NCBI GenBank assembly: GCA_021827255.1
Contig: JAKAWO010000019.1
Location: 1 to 17,715, forward strand
DNA length: 17,715 bases
Origin: Acidobacteriota bacterium
GTDB taxonomy: Bacteria > Acidobacteriota > Terriglobia > UBA7540
Reading direction: 5' to 3'
Shown here: one piece after another, positions 7,098 to 14,283 of the stretch
Position numbering within the stretch: the first letter of the stretch is position 1
Layout of the letters: every line of letters begins with the position of its first letter
The notes under the pieces: model-generated
Database searches by the model: none
What the model saw: only the letters and a program-made list of their open reading frames with translations
What the model was told of the DNA's origin: nothing
Position numbers and translations under genes: made by a program

Positions 7098-7943
7098 TTG
7101 GCCAGGTGGCATCTCGAGTTACTGCGGCGCTCGGAGTGGATTTCGGTGGTGGGCCTTCTGCTGATCACCGCCCTCGGTTTTCACTTCCCGCTTTCTGGCC
7201 GGCGTCGGCGGCAAATGACACTGCTGACCGCTGCGCTCATCGCTCTGATCCTCTTTCTTCCGGAGGCTCAGCGTTTGGGTTTCCCGCGCGCCCTTTCCGC
7301 GTTGCGGGATTGGCTGCCGGTTCTTCCGATTATCTTGGGATACCACGAAAGCGGATGGATGACCTTTCCCCGCGCCGACCGGCGCTGGGAGCGCGTGTTT
7401 TTGGCGTGGGATGATGCGATAATTCGTAAGGCGCCGTTTCGGTTCTTGCGCCGTCCCCTGCCCACCTGGCTCGACGCCGCGCTCGAAATCTCCTACTTAC
7501 AGTGCTATCCCATTGTCCTTTCCGGCGTTCTCGCCCTCTATCTGGCGAGGCAAGGGCAATGGGCCGATCAATACTGGAGCGTGGTCCTGCCCGCCATTTT
7601 TGCGTGTTACGTTCTCACGCCCTTCTTCCCAGCCCAGCCTCCGCGCAAGATGTTAGGACGCCGGGATGAACTTCGGGAAAGCCTCTCCGTTCGGAGACTG
7701 AATTTGCGGGTGCTGGATTGGGGCAGCATTCAGGTCAATACGTTTCCGAGCGCCCACGTGGCCGGCGCCATGGCGATGAGCTTTGCGATGATGGCGCACC
7801 TGCCCGCGGTGGGCATTTTTTATCTTGCGGTCGCAGTGGGGATCGCGCTGGGCGCAGTGCGAGGCGGCTATCATTACGCCGGGGATGCGGCGTTCGGAGT
7901 CATCGTCGCCGCTCTCGCCTTCGTGGCCGCCGTGGCCCGATGA
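7098..7943 (+). CDS. PAP2-superfamily membrane phosphatase-like protein
   Basis: A 281-residue protein with about six hydrophobic helices (near 15-30, 40-55, 130-150, 162-177, 222-250 and 262-280). PAP2 motif 2 appears as NTFPSAH (P217, S218, H220) and motif 3 as RGGYHYAGD (R255, H259, D263); H259 would be the phospho-accepting histidine. The usual first motif K-x6-RP is not evident. Instead FFPAQPPRKM (176-185) resembles the P-x-x-PPR element of the PAP2_3/Aur1-like branch. The likely role is hydrolysis or transfer of phosphate-containing head groups of membrane lipids or isoprenoid carriers. An in-frame stop at 7083 limits the N-terminus; the first start is TTG at 7098 with a weak GAGG before it, and a GTG at 7146 is a less likely alternative. 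Substrate unknown. Confidence 0.85.
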   Translation: MARWHLELLRRSEWISVVGLLLITALGFHFPLSGRRRRQMTLLTAALIALILFLPEAQRLGFPRALSALRDWLPVLPIILGYHESGWMTFPRADRRWERVFLAWDDAIIRKAPFRFLRRPLPTWLDAALEISYLQCYPIVLSGVLALYLARQGQWADQYWSVVLPAIFACYVLTPFFPAQPPRKMLGRRDELRESLSVRRLNLRVLDWGSIQVNTFPSAHVAGAMAMSFAMMAHLPAVGIFYLAVAVGIALGAVRGGYHYAGDAAFGVIVAALAFVAAVAR

Positions 7944-8024
7944 GGCCTGGCACTCGAGGGGCGCTCGAAGGGTGGATGACACGGGCCTCAACTTGGGCTA
8001 TGATGGGTAAAGTCGAGAGGGTAA

Positions 8025-8492
8025 ATGAGCCGCACCGCCATTTTATCCAGCGCGCTGGCGCTCCTGACCGGGGGAGCGTTGTGGGGAGCTCGCGCCCGGC
8101 CCATCTATAACGAACACGCCGATGCTCGCCAGCTTATCCGCGCCGCCGTCGCCAGAGCCTCCAGGAACGGCACGAACGTGGTGCTGGTTTTCGGCGCCAA
8201 CTGGTGCCCAGACTGCCATGCGCTGGATGCGCAGATGCGCAAGCCGGAACTAGCGCGGCTGATCGCCCGCGACTTCATCATCGTCAACATTGACGTCGGC
8301 CGGTTTGATAAGAACGTGAGGCTGGCGGCGAAATATGGCGTGCCGCTCCGGCGCGGCATTCCGGCGCTGGCGGTTCTCAACTCCCACGGCCAATTGCTCT
8401 ATGCCATGAGCCAGGGCCAGTTCGCCAACGCCCGCACCCTGAGCTACCCGGCTTTCCTTCAATTCTTCTGCAAATGGGCGCCAAAGAGATAG
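8025..8492 (+). CDS. Exported thioredoxin-family protein (WCPDC active site)
   Basis: A 155-residue protein with an N-terminal signal sequence (hydrophobic residues 5-20, cleavage plausible after ARA at 24) and a thioredoxin fold. VVLVFGANWCPDC (52-64) holds the C61-P-D-C64 redox pair, and GIPALAVL supplies the cis-proline at P113. CPDC differs from the CGPC of cytoplasmic thioredoxin and suits an extracytoplasmic thiol-disulfide or assembly-type role. The two cysteines are both present, so redox activity is likely; a third, C153 region cysteine near the C-terminus (FFCKW) is an extra. ATG 8025 has GAGAGG at 8015-8020. It is followed 31 bases later by another exported protein, and the two are probably co-transcribed. 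Partner proteins are unknown. Confidence 0.85.
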   Translation: MSRTAILSSALALLTGGALWGARARPIYNEHADARQLIRAAVARASRNGTNVVLVFGANWCPDCHALDAQMRKPELARLIARDFIIVNIDVGRFDKNVRLAAKYGVPLRRGIPALAVLNSHGQLLYAMSQGQFANARTLSYPAFLQFFCKWAPKR

Positions 8493-8493
8493 C

Positions 8494-8507
8494 GAGCCGC
8501 AAGGCTC
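8494..8507 (+). other. Small hairpin with GCAA tetraloop
   Basis: GAGCC and GGCTC pair around a GCAA loop (a GNRA-type tetraloop) right after the thioredoxin-like stop codon and just before the SD of the next gene. There is no following T-run, so it is not a terminator. It could affect message stability between the two genes, or be chance. Confidence 0.3.
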
Positions 8508-8523
8508 AGCTTCAGGAGATGCC

Positions 8524-9153
8524 ATGCGTTTCCAACACACCCTGATGATTTTCGCGGGTCTGATTCTTTCTGCGATTCCGGTTTGGGCGCAAGCGAAGTT
8601 TCCGAGCGTTCCCACCGCTTACACCGCCACCATGGTGATGCGCAGTTCGACGACGAGCCGGGAAGTGGTCCAGAAGATTTACCGCAATGGCGACGAATTG
8701 CGAACACAGCTCGAGATGAACGGCAAGCCTTCGGCGAGCTACAGCGTGGTCCTGATGGATCGGCATCAAGCGTACATGGTTATGCCCCAGGCTCACATGT
8801 GCATGAGCATTCCGCTTTCACCGCAACTCAGCTCCGCAGCCTTAATGCAGGAGGGCGAGAGCATGTCTTCGGTCGCCGACGCGGGCGCAGGCACCGCCCA
8901 AGGCCACCTCTGCGACATCAAACAGGTCGTTTACCATCCCAAGCAGGGCATGCCGTCAAGCGCTAGGATCTGGCTGGCGAAGGACCTCCGGAACTTTCCG
9001 GTCAAAGAAGTCATCACCGGACCGCACGGCGAAACCACCACGATCACTTACAAGGACATCCAGCTCAACGCGCCGGATGCGTCGCTCTTCGCAAAACCTT
9101 CCAATTGCCGCGCCATGCCGAGCTTCGGCGGAATGCATGTCCCGCGCCCTTGA
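8524..9153 (+). CDS. Exported DUF4412/LolA-like protein
   Basis: A 209-residue protein with a clear signal peptide (MRFQHTLMIF then a hydrophobic core, cleavage likely after AQA at 24). The mature part alternates beta-strand-like segments: AYTATMVMRSS, VVQKIYRNGDELRTQLEM, YSVVLMDRHQAYMVMPQ, then CDIKQVVYHP, ARIWLAKDLRNFPVKEVI and TTTITYKDIQLNAPDASLF. The last elements match the closing strands of DUF4412 and outer-membrane lipoprotein-sorting (LolA-fold) proteins, including the terminal D-x-S-LF-x-x-P pattern. It probably acts in the periplasm, possibly binding a lipid or other hydrophobic ligand. AGGAG at 8514-8518 sits five bases before the ATG. It is likely in one transcript with the thioredoxin-like gene. 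Family call is moderate; no specific function can be given. Confidence 0.72.
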   Translation: MRFQHTLMIFAGLILSAIPVWAQAKFPSVPTAYTATMVMRSSTTSREVVQKIYRNGDELRTQLEMNGKPSASYSVVLMDRHQAYMVMPQAHMCMSIPLSPQLSSAALMQEGESMSSVADAGAGTAQGHLCDIKQVVYHPKQGMPSSARIWLAKDLRNFPVKEVITGPHGETTTITYKDIQLNAPDASLFAKPSNCRAMPSFGGMHVPRP

Positions 9154-9236
9154 AGGCTTGAAGGGAGATTTCGAAGGGCTTCCGCGCGGGGCGACGTCGG
9201 CATGAGCGCCCAGCCTCGGGATGGTCATTGGATTTT

Positions 9237-9458
9237 TCAGGACTCGAGGTCTTTCATTAGGTCTTCGCCGGATTCAAACTCTTTGACCCTGCCCTGAGCG
9301 ATGTCCTTGTCGGCCTCTCGCTCCTTCGCTTGCCACTCCGGCGCCCAAAACCAGAGCTGGTCTTTCGGAACCGCTTGCGCGGGAACCATCTCCACCGCGT
9401 TGCCCGCCAGCCTCACCCGCAAGTGGTCGCCCTTGCAAATAAGATTTGACAACACCAT
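9237..9458 (-). CDS. AbrB-type antitoxin tail, apparently N-terminally truncated
   Basis: A 73-residue frame. From about residue 9, KGDHLRVRLAGNAVEMVPA resembles the second half of a SpoVT/AbrB fold. KDQLWFWAPEWQAKERE continuing to DIAQGRVKEFESGEDLMKDL is a well-known C-terminal tail of AbrB-type antitoxins. The roughly 25 residues that normally come first, including the DNA-binding strands, are absent. No extension is possible: an in-frame stop occurs about 45 bases upstream and no better start codon precedes it. No SD is visible before ATG 9458, and its first codons overlap the promoter of the divergent gene. No toxin gene is adjacent. I regard it as either a decayed antitoxin or a small orphan protein. 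Confidence 0.5.
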   Translation of the reverse strand: MVLSNLICKGDHLRVRLAGNAVEMVPAQAVPKDQLWFWAPEWQAKEREADKDIAQGRVKEFESGEDLMKDLES

Positions 9459-9473
9459 ATTTCGTATTATTAT
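9446..9473 (+). promoter_or_regulatory. Sigma-70-type promoter for the coiled-coil/winged-helix gene
   Basis: A perfect TTGACA at 9446-9451 and TATTAT at 9468-9473 are separated by 16 bases. Transcription would start near 9480, directly before the SD, giving an extremely short leader. The stretch 9440-9500 is AT-rich compared with its surroundings. The -35 box lies within the first codons of the divergent antitoxin-like frame. Confidence 0.7.
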
Positions 9474-9480
9474 GGTTAGT

Positions 9481-9487
9481 AGGAGGT
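9481..9487 (+). promoter_or_regulatory. Strong ribosome binding site fixing the start at 9495
   Basis: AGGAGGT, a near-perfect anti-16S match, seven bases before ATG 9495. It rules out the in-frame GTG at 9486, which lies inside it. Confidence 0.85.
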
Positions 9488-9494
9488 GAATATT

Positions 9495-10058
9495 ATGAGT
9501 AGTTTAGATATCGATGGTCTAGAAAAATTCAGGTCGGAACTCGAGGCCCAGATTCCCGAGAAAGAAACGCTGCTACGGCGGTTGGCAGAGGAGATTGCTG
9601 ACCTGAAGGGAAAACTAGAAGCCGCCACCCGTTTGATCGGCCGGAACGGCAGCCGCCCTAACGACCAGACATCCCCGCCGGCGATCGAGGCCGAGACAAT
9701 ACGCCCATCGGTGGGGGGCGCTGGCCAATCCGGAAAACAACGCTTTACACCCGTCTACTATTACTGGCCAGCGATTCTTCAGAGTCTGATTGAGCTGGGG
9801 GGATCCGCGCGTGGAGATGAAGTGATCGAGCGTGTCGGCAAAAGGCTTGATAAGATTCTGACCCGAGCCGACCGGGAGATGTTGCCCAGCGGCACGGACG
9901 TACGCTGGCGAAACCGCATTCAGTGGCAACGATACAACATGGCCCGGCAAGGCCTGCTCCGCGACGATTCGCCGCGTGGTACTTGGGCAATCACCGAGAA
10001 AGGCAGAGAGTGGCTTGAAGACCTCAAAAAGAAAATGCCTCCAGGCCAACGGGAGTGA
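9495..10058 (+). CDS. Coiled-coil protein with Mrr-N-like winged helix
   Basis: A 187-residue soluble protein in two parts. Residues 8-48 are rich in Glu, Leu and Arg and should form a coiled coil, a likely dimerisation segment. Residues 50-82 are a Pro/Gly-rich linker. Residues 85-175 resemble the winged-helix domain at the N-terminus of Mrr-type restriction proteins: TPVYYYWPAILQSLIELGGSARGDEVIERV, then WRNRIQWQRYNMARQGLLRDD and a final GTWAITEKGREWL wing. The catalytic Mrr nuclease domain is absent, so this may be a stand-alone DNA-binding or regulatory protein. It has its own strong promoter and SD. The start region is AT-rich, unlike its neighbours, which hints at transfer. It ends 19 bases from the convergent mnmG stop. 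The domain call is fairly confident; the function is unknown. Confidence 0.78.
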   Translation: MSSLDIDGLEKFRSELEAQIPEKETLLRRLAEEIADLKGKLEAATRLIGRNGSRPNDQTSPPAIEAETIRPSVGGAGQSGKQRFTPVYYYWPAILQSLIELGGSARGDEVIERVGKRLDKILTRADREMLPSGTDVRWRNRIQWQRYNMARQGLLRDDSPRGTWAITEKGREWLEDLKKKMPPGQRE

Positions 10059-10077
10059 CTGAACTCGTGTTGTAGGG

Positions 10078-12072
10078 CTACGACGCCGCCTGGCTGGCCC
10101 CGCGGCGTTGGAGGATTTCGATGTAGATGTTCACGAGGGAGACGGCGGCAGGGGTGACGCCGGGGATACGCGCGGCCTGGCCGAGCGTGAGCGGGCGAAC
10201 CTTAGTGAATTTCTCCACCACCTCGCGCGAGAGGCCGGAGATTTTGCGGTAATCGAAGCCGTCGGGAATGCGGCGGGCTTCAGCGCGCTTCATGCGCTCG
10301 ACCTGCCGCTCTTGCTGCTGGAGATAGCCCTCGTACTTGAAATCGGTTTCCAGGCGCCGCGCTTCCTCGCGCGCAAAGAGGCTGGAAGCACCGTCCTGGC
10401 CTCCGAGCGGCGCGAGGCCCTCGGCCGCCAAAGCCTCTTTAATCCAGGCGGTCAAATCCTCCGCATTGATTTCCGCGCGGCGAAGCAGTTGCGCGCCGGT
10501 CAAGGGCGCGGGCGCGAGAAGTTGGCTGCCGCTCAGGAGTCCCAGCTTGGCGTAAATCTCGCGTCCAGCGGGAGAGCCGGGACCGAGGCGCGTCTCGAGC
10601 AGAAACTTTGCGGCGGCGGAAATGCGTTGCTGTTTTTCGAGAAACGTTTCGTACTCTTTTTGTTTGATGATTCCCGCCTTGTAGGCGAGCGGCGTCAGGC
10701 GCTCATCGGCGTTGTCAATCCGCAAGCGCAGGCGGAATTCCGCGCGCGAGGTGAACATGCGGTAAGGCTCATCCACGCCCTTGCTCACCAAGTCGTCAAT
10801 CAGGATGCCGGTGTAGCCTTGGGAGCGGTCAATGACGAGCGGCTCGCGGCCTTGGACGCCGAGCGCGGCGTTGATGCCGGCCATAATGCCTTGGCAAGCC
10901 GCTTCTTCATAGCCGGTCGTTCCGTTGATCTGTCCGGCCAGAAACAGGTTCTGGATTTTCTTTGTCTCAAGCCACGGAGTGAGCTCAGTCGGCTGCACCA
11001 TGTCGTATTCGATGGCGTAGCCAGGGCGAATCATTTCCGCATTTTCAAGGCCCGGAATGGATTTCACCATCGCGATCTGCACGTCAATGGGCATGGAGGT
11101 GGACATGCCGTTGACGTAAATCTCATTTGTGTCGAGTCCTTCGGGTTCGAGAAAAATCTGGTGGTGCGGCTTGTCGGCGAATTTGACGACCTTGTCCTCA
11201 ATCGAAGGGCAGTAGCGCGGGCCGAGACTCTTGATCTGGCCGGAATAGAGGGGCGAGCGGCGCAGGTTCTCGCGGAGGACGCGGTGCGTTTCGCCGTTGG
11301 TATAAGTGATCCAGCAGACGGTTTGCGGCTGGGTGATGGCGCGCGTGCGGAAGCTGAACGGCGTGGGAAGGGGATCGCCGGGCTGGACTTGGAACTGAGA
11401 GAAGTCAATGGTGCGCGCGTCAAGCCGCGGAGGCGTGCCGGTCTTGAGGCGGCCGACCTCGAAGCCCAGCTTCCGCAAGGCCTCGCCCAGCATCACCGAG
11501 GGCGGCTCGCCCGACCGGCCGGCGGCGTAGGTCTGCTCGCCACAATGGATGAGGCCGTTCAGGAATGTCCCGGTGGTGATGACCACCGCGCCCGCCTCGA
11601 CCGCGCGGCCATCGCGCAGCCGGACGCCCAGAACGCGGGGCCGGCGCGAATCATCCCTCGCTCCGCTCGCGCCCTCCAGGATCAGGTCCACCACTTCGGC
11701 CTGCTTGATGCGCAGGTTCGGCTCCGACTCGAGCACCTGGCGCATCTTGATGCGATAGGCTTTTTTGTCCGCTTGCGCGCGCGGCGACCAGACGGCCGGG
11801 CCGCGGCTGCTGTTCAACAGGCGAAACTGAATGCCGGTCGCGTCAATCACCTGACCCATCACGCCGCCGAGCGCGTCCACTTCGCGCACCAGGTGCCCTT
11901 TGGCGATGCCGCCCACGGCCGGATTGCACGACATTTGGCAAATCAGATCGAGATTGATCGTGGCGAGCGCGGTCTTCAGGCCCATGCGCGCCGCCGCCAT
12001 CGCCGCTTCACAGCCCGCGTGCCCTGCGCCTGCCACCACGACATCGTATTGCTCAGTGAAGACCCCTGCCAT
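10078..12072 (-). CDS. mnmG: tRNA uridine-5-carboxymethylaminomethyl modification enzyme MnmG
   Basis: A 664-residue protein recognisable along its whole length as MnmG (GidA). The N-terminal FAD-binding motif is VVAGAGHAGCEAA (G15-x-G17-x-x-G20). It is followed by the hallmark MSCNPAVGGIAKGHLVRE, the central GPRYCPSIEDKVVKFADKP and HQIFLEPEGLDTNEIYVNG, and the C-terminal helical MnmE/tRNA-binding domain with ISGLSREVVEKFTKVRPLTL and RIPGVTPAAVSLV. With MnmE, 5,10-methylenetetrahydrofolate and FAD it installs the carboxymethylaminomethyl group on wobble U34 of several tRNAs in the cytoplasm. It is somewhat longer than the usual 620-630 residues, with small insertions near 140-150 and in the region before the C-terminal domain. 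ATG 12072 has GAGG five bases upstream. mnmE and rsmG, frequent neighbours, are not in the window. Confidence 0.97.
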   Translation of the reverse strand: MAGVFTEQYDVVVAGAGHAGCEAAMAAARMGLKTALATINLDLICQMSCNPAVGGIAKGHLVREVDALGGVMGQVIDATGIQFRLLNSSRGPAVWSPRAQADKKAYRIKMRQVLESEPNLRIKQAEVVDLILEGASGARDDSRRPRVLGVRLRDGRAVEAGAVVITTGTFLNGLIHCGEQTYAAGRSGEPPSVMLGEALRKLGFEVGRLKTGTPPRLDARTIDFSQFQVQPGDPLPTPFSFRTRAITQPQTVCWITYTNGETHRVLRENLRRSPLYSGQIKSLGPRYCPSIEDKVVKFADKPHHQIFLEPEGLDTNEIYVNGMSTSMPIDVQIAMVKSIPGLENAEMIRPGYAIEYDMVQPTELTPWLETKKIQNLFLAGQINGTTGYEEAACQGIMAGINAALGVQGREPLVIDRSQGYTGILIDDLVSKGVDEPYRMFTSRAEFRLRLRIDNADERLTPLAYKAGIIKQKEYETFLEKQQRISAAAKFLLETRLGPGSPAGREIYAKLGLLSGSQLLAPAPLTGAQLLRRAEINAEDLTAWIKEALAAEGLAPLGGQDGASSLFAREEARRLETDFKYEGYLQQQERQVERMKRAEARRIPDGFDYRKISGLSREVVEKFTKVRPLTLGQAARIPGVTPAAVSLVNIYIEILQRRGASQAAS

Positions 12073-12186
12073 TGCTGCCTCGATGCTGCCCGCGTTTAGC
12101 TGCTTATTGTAACAGTTTCTTTAACGAGACGGTGGCGCATCCTGGCTCTGAATGGGCAAACCGTGGTGGGGATTGGATGCGCTCGT

Positions 12187-12768
12187 TTAGAACCGTCCGC
12201 GGAAATCGAAGAGGTCTTTCAAGGCGAGGTTCCAGCCGGGGAACTGGCGGCTCGAAAGCGTCTGGCCGGGCGTCAGGATTGCATCCACCAGATATTTGTT
12301 GCCTTCGAGCTTGAGGATTTCGACGGTTTTCGCCTGCGCATCAATCAGCCAGACTTCGAGCACGCCCGCTTCGGCGTACAGCGCAATCTTGGTAGCGCGC
12401 TCGTGCGCGGCGGTCGAGGGCGACAGCACTTCGACGACGAGGTCGGGCGGTCCGGCAATGTACTCCTCGAGAATAATTCCAGCCTTGGCATTGGAGACAA
12501 AAATGAGGTCGGGCTGAACGGCGGTGTCAGAGCTTAACCGGACATCCAGCGGCGCAATGGCGGCTTCGCCGCGCGGGTTCGCGTCCAGATAGGACACAAG
12601 GCTCTTCGCCAAATTCAGAACGATGAATTGGTGCCTGGTAGTTGGCGACGGCGTCCAATGGACCTCCCCGCGGATCAGCTCGTAGCGTTTGCCGTCATCG
12701 GGAAGCTGGCGGAACTGCTCGTAAGTCAATTTGGGAATGGCTTCAGCGCGCACGGCAACATCATACAC
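12187..12768 (-). CDS. Uma2-family (DUF820) putative endonuclease
   Basis: A 193-residue protein with the Uma2/DUF820 pattern: LTYEQFRQLPDDGKRYELIRGEV, then VQPDLIFVSN, PPDLVVEVLSPSTAAHERATK and YAEAGVLEVWLIDAQAKTVEI. D87 (QPDLIF), E113 (VEVLSPST) and K127 are the likely PD-(D/E)XK-type site. Family members are abundant in Acidobacteriota, Cyanobacteria and Chloroflexota; a nuclease fold is established but the biological role is not. I start it at GTG 12768, which overlaps the permease stop by eight bases and suggests coupled translation; GTG 12753 is an alternative. A longer frame to ATG 12888 would overlap the permease by 128 bases and adds only Ser/Pro-rich sequence unlike the family, so I reject it. 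Confidence 0.85.
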   Translation of the reverse strand: MYDVAVRAEAIPKLTYEQFRQLPDDGKRYELIRGEVHWTPSPTTRHQFIVLNLAKSLVSYLDANPRGEAAIAPLDVRLSSDTAVQPDLIFVSNAKAGIILEEYIAGPPDLVVEVLSPSTAAHERATKIALYAEAGVLEVWLIDAQAKTVEILKLEGNKYLVDAILTPGQTLSSRQFPGWNLALKDLFDFRGRF

Positions 12769-14125
12769 CTGCGCCCATCCGCCGGCCGGCCCAACGGTTC
12801 CACGCCAAATAGAGGGGAATGCCGGTGAGGACGATGCCAAGCCCGCCGAGCGATTCGAGCGGCCTGGAAACGACGGTGTTGATGACAATCGCCGCTGCGA
12901 TCAGGATAAACGCCAAGGGAAGAAAAGGATAAGCGGGAACGCGATAAGGACGGCGCAAGTCCGGACGGCGGCGGCGAAGAACGATCACGGCAAAGATCGC
13001 GGCGCCGGAAAAGACCCACATGGTGAAGACGACGTAGGTGTAAAGCTGCTCAAAACTTCCGCTCAGCGCCAGCACGGATGACCACACGCCCAGCGTCACG
13101 AGCGCGCCCGTGGGCGTTTGATATCTTGGGTGAAGGCGCGAAACGGATTCAAAGAACACGCGGTCGCGCGCCATGGCGTAATAAACGCGGGAAGAAGTGA
13201 GGAGCGTTCCGTTGAGCGCGCCAAAGATGGAGCATAGAATCAGCGCCGAAACGAAGACGGCCCCGCCCGGGCCGATCAACAGGTTCATGGTGGTGGCGGC
13301 GACGCGTTGGTGCTCGGCGAGCGCGCCGAGCGACATCACGCGCAGATAAGCGGCGTTTGCGCCCAAATAAGCGCCGATGACGATCAGCGTTCCGAGAAGA
13401 AAACCGATGGGCAGCGTGCGGGAAGGATTCTTGATCTCACCGGCGTTGTAGGAAAGCTGGTGCCAGCCCTGGTACGCCCACAGGACGCCCACCAACGCCA
13501 CGCCAAAAGAGCCGACACTCGTGTGGAAGGTGGGCAGCGGATGGGTTCCGGCGAGCGGGGAAGTTTTGCGGATAAAGATGGCGCAAGCCGCGATCAGAGC
13601 CAGGCCGGCGAGCTTGGCTATCGTAAAGATCCCCTGCACGGCGGTTCCTTTTTTCACTCCCAGGATGTTGATGAAAGTGAGGACGGCAATGACGGCGACC
13701 GCGATCAACTTTTGCCCGGCGGCGGTAAGCGGCGCGAAGGTGGCGCTGTAAATGCCGAAGGCGACCGCCAGGGTGGCGGCCGAGCCGGCGTCAATCACCA
13801 ACAGCGAAGCCCAGCCAAAGAGAAACGCGGCCAGCTTTCCGTAGGCTTCCCGGAGATACACGTAGATACCGCCCGCTTCCGGCATGGCCGCGCCGAGTTC
13901 CGCCAGCGAAAGCGCGCCCGCCAGCGCGAGCACGCCGCCCACAATCCAGACCCAGTAGAGAGCTTGAACGCTGCCCACTTGCCGCGCCACGTTGTGAGGA
14001 ACGAGAAAGATGCCGGAGCCGATGATCGTCCCGATGACAATGACCACTGAACCCATGAGGCCGATCTCGCGGGGCAGGGAAGCGGGAGACGCGGCGGATT
14101 CGGAGGAGGCTGGGTTTGTCGGCAT
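12761..14125 (-). CDS. APC-family amino acid permease
   Basis: A 454-residue integral membrane protein with about twelve hydrophobic helices. The start of helix 1 carries the APC substrate-binding motif in VVIVIGTIIGSGIFLVP (G36-S-G-I-F40). Helix 2-3 carries LSLAELGAAMPEAGGIYVYLREAYG. The LAT/cationic amino-acid-type pattern continues with WAYQGWHQLSYNAGEIKNPSRTLP and the C-terminal RRRRPDLRRPYRVPAYPFLP. It is probably a proton-coupled amino-acid symporter or an exchanger in the inner membrane. The substrate is not evident. It diverges from the SDR-RidA-DSD1 genes, so a role in amino-acid uptake for that set is a reasonable inference. The stop overlaps the Uma2 start. Translation begins at ATG 14125 with a weak AAGGA site nine bases away. 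Confidence 0.92.
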   Translation of the reverse strand: MPTNPASSESAASPASLPREIGLMGSVVIVIGTIIGSGIFLVPHNVARQVGSVQALYWVWIVGGVLALAGALSLAELGAAMPEAGGIYVYLREAYGKLAAFLFGWASLLVIDAGSAATLAVAFGIYSATFAPLTAAGQKLIAVAVIAVLTFINILGVKKGTAVQGIFTIAKLAGLALIAACAIFIRKTSPLAGTHPLPTFHTSVGSFGVALVGVLWAYQGWHQLSYNAGEIKNPSRTLPIGFLLGTLIVIGAYLGANAAYLRVMSLGALAEHQRVAATTMNLLIGPGGAVFVSALILCSIFGALNGTLLTSSRVYYAMARDRVFFESVSRLHPRYQTPTGALVTLGVWSSVLALSGSFEQLYTYVVFTMWVFSGAAIFAVIVLRRRRPDLRRPYRVPAYPFLPLAFILIAAAIVINTVVSRPLESLGGLGIVLTGIPLYLAWNRWAGRRMGAGV

Positions 14126-14196
14126 CGGCGAACAATCCTTGGCGCTTCGCCCCGATCCAGGAGCTGCGAAATGCGAGCGGCTCTCCGGTTTCGGGG

Positions 14197-14225
14197 TTTA
14201 CGGAGCCGGGGCGGGTCATTATACT
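14197..14225. promoter_or_regulatory. Divergent promoter region of permease and SDR genes
   Basis: For the plus strand, TTTACG (14197-14202) and TATACT (14220-14225) stand 17 bases apart, giving a start near 14232. On the minus strand the same spot reads TATAAT (14218-14223), a perfect -10 box for the permease, though I find no good -35 for it. The two -10 boxes overlap by four bases, so the polymerase could occupy only one direction at a time. Confidence 0.5.
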
Positions 14226-14283
14226 GGACTCGGTCAGGCAGACTCAGAAAAGTTTTACGCTTGATCTTCGAGGGCCATCGGGC

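Noticed and set aside
6800..7168. A 122-codon minus-strand frame in the gap before the PAP2 gene
   Set aside because: It overlaps the PAP2 start, has no SD or family pattern, and has a random Arg/Ser/Pro-rich composition.
10108..12099. A 663-codon open frame on the plus strand opposite mnmG
   Set aside because: It is the antisense shadow of an unmistakable mnmG; the composition (Arg/Ala/His/Glu-rich) has no family pattern, and long antisense frames are expected at this GC content.
14116..14283. Upstream extension of the SDR gene
   Set aside because: The frame is open, but it overlaps the divergent permease start and the promoter region, and it lacks SDR-like sequence.
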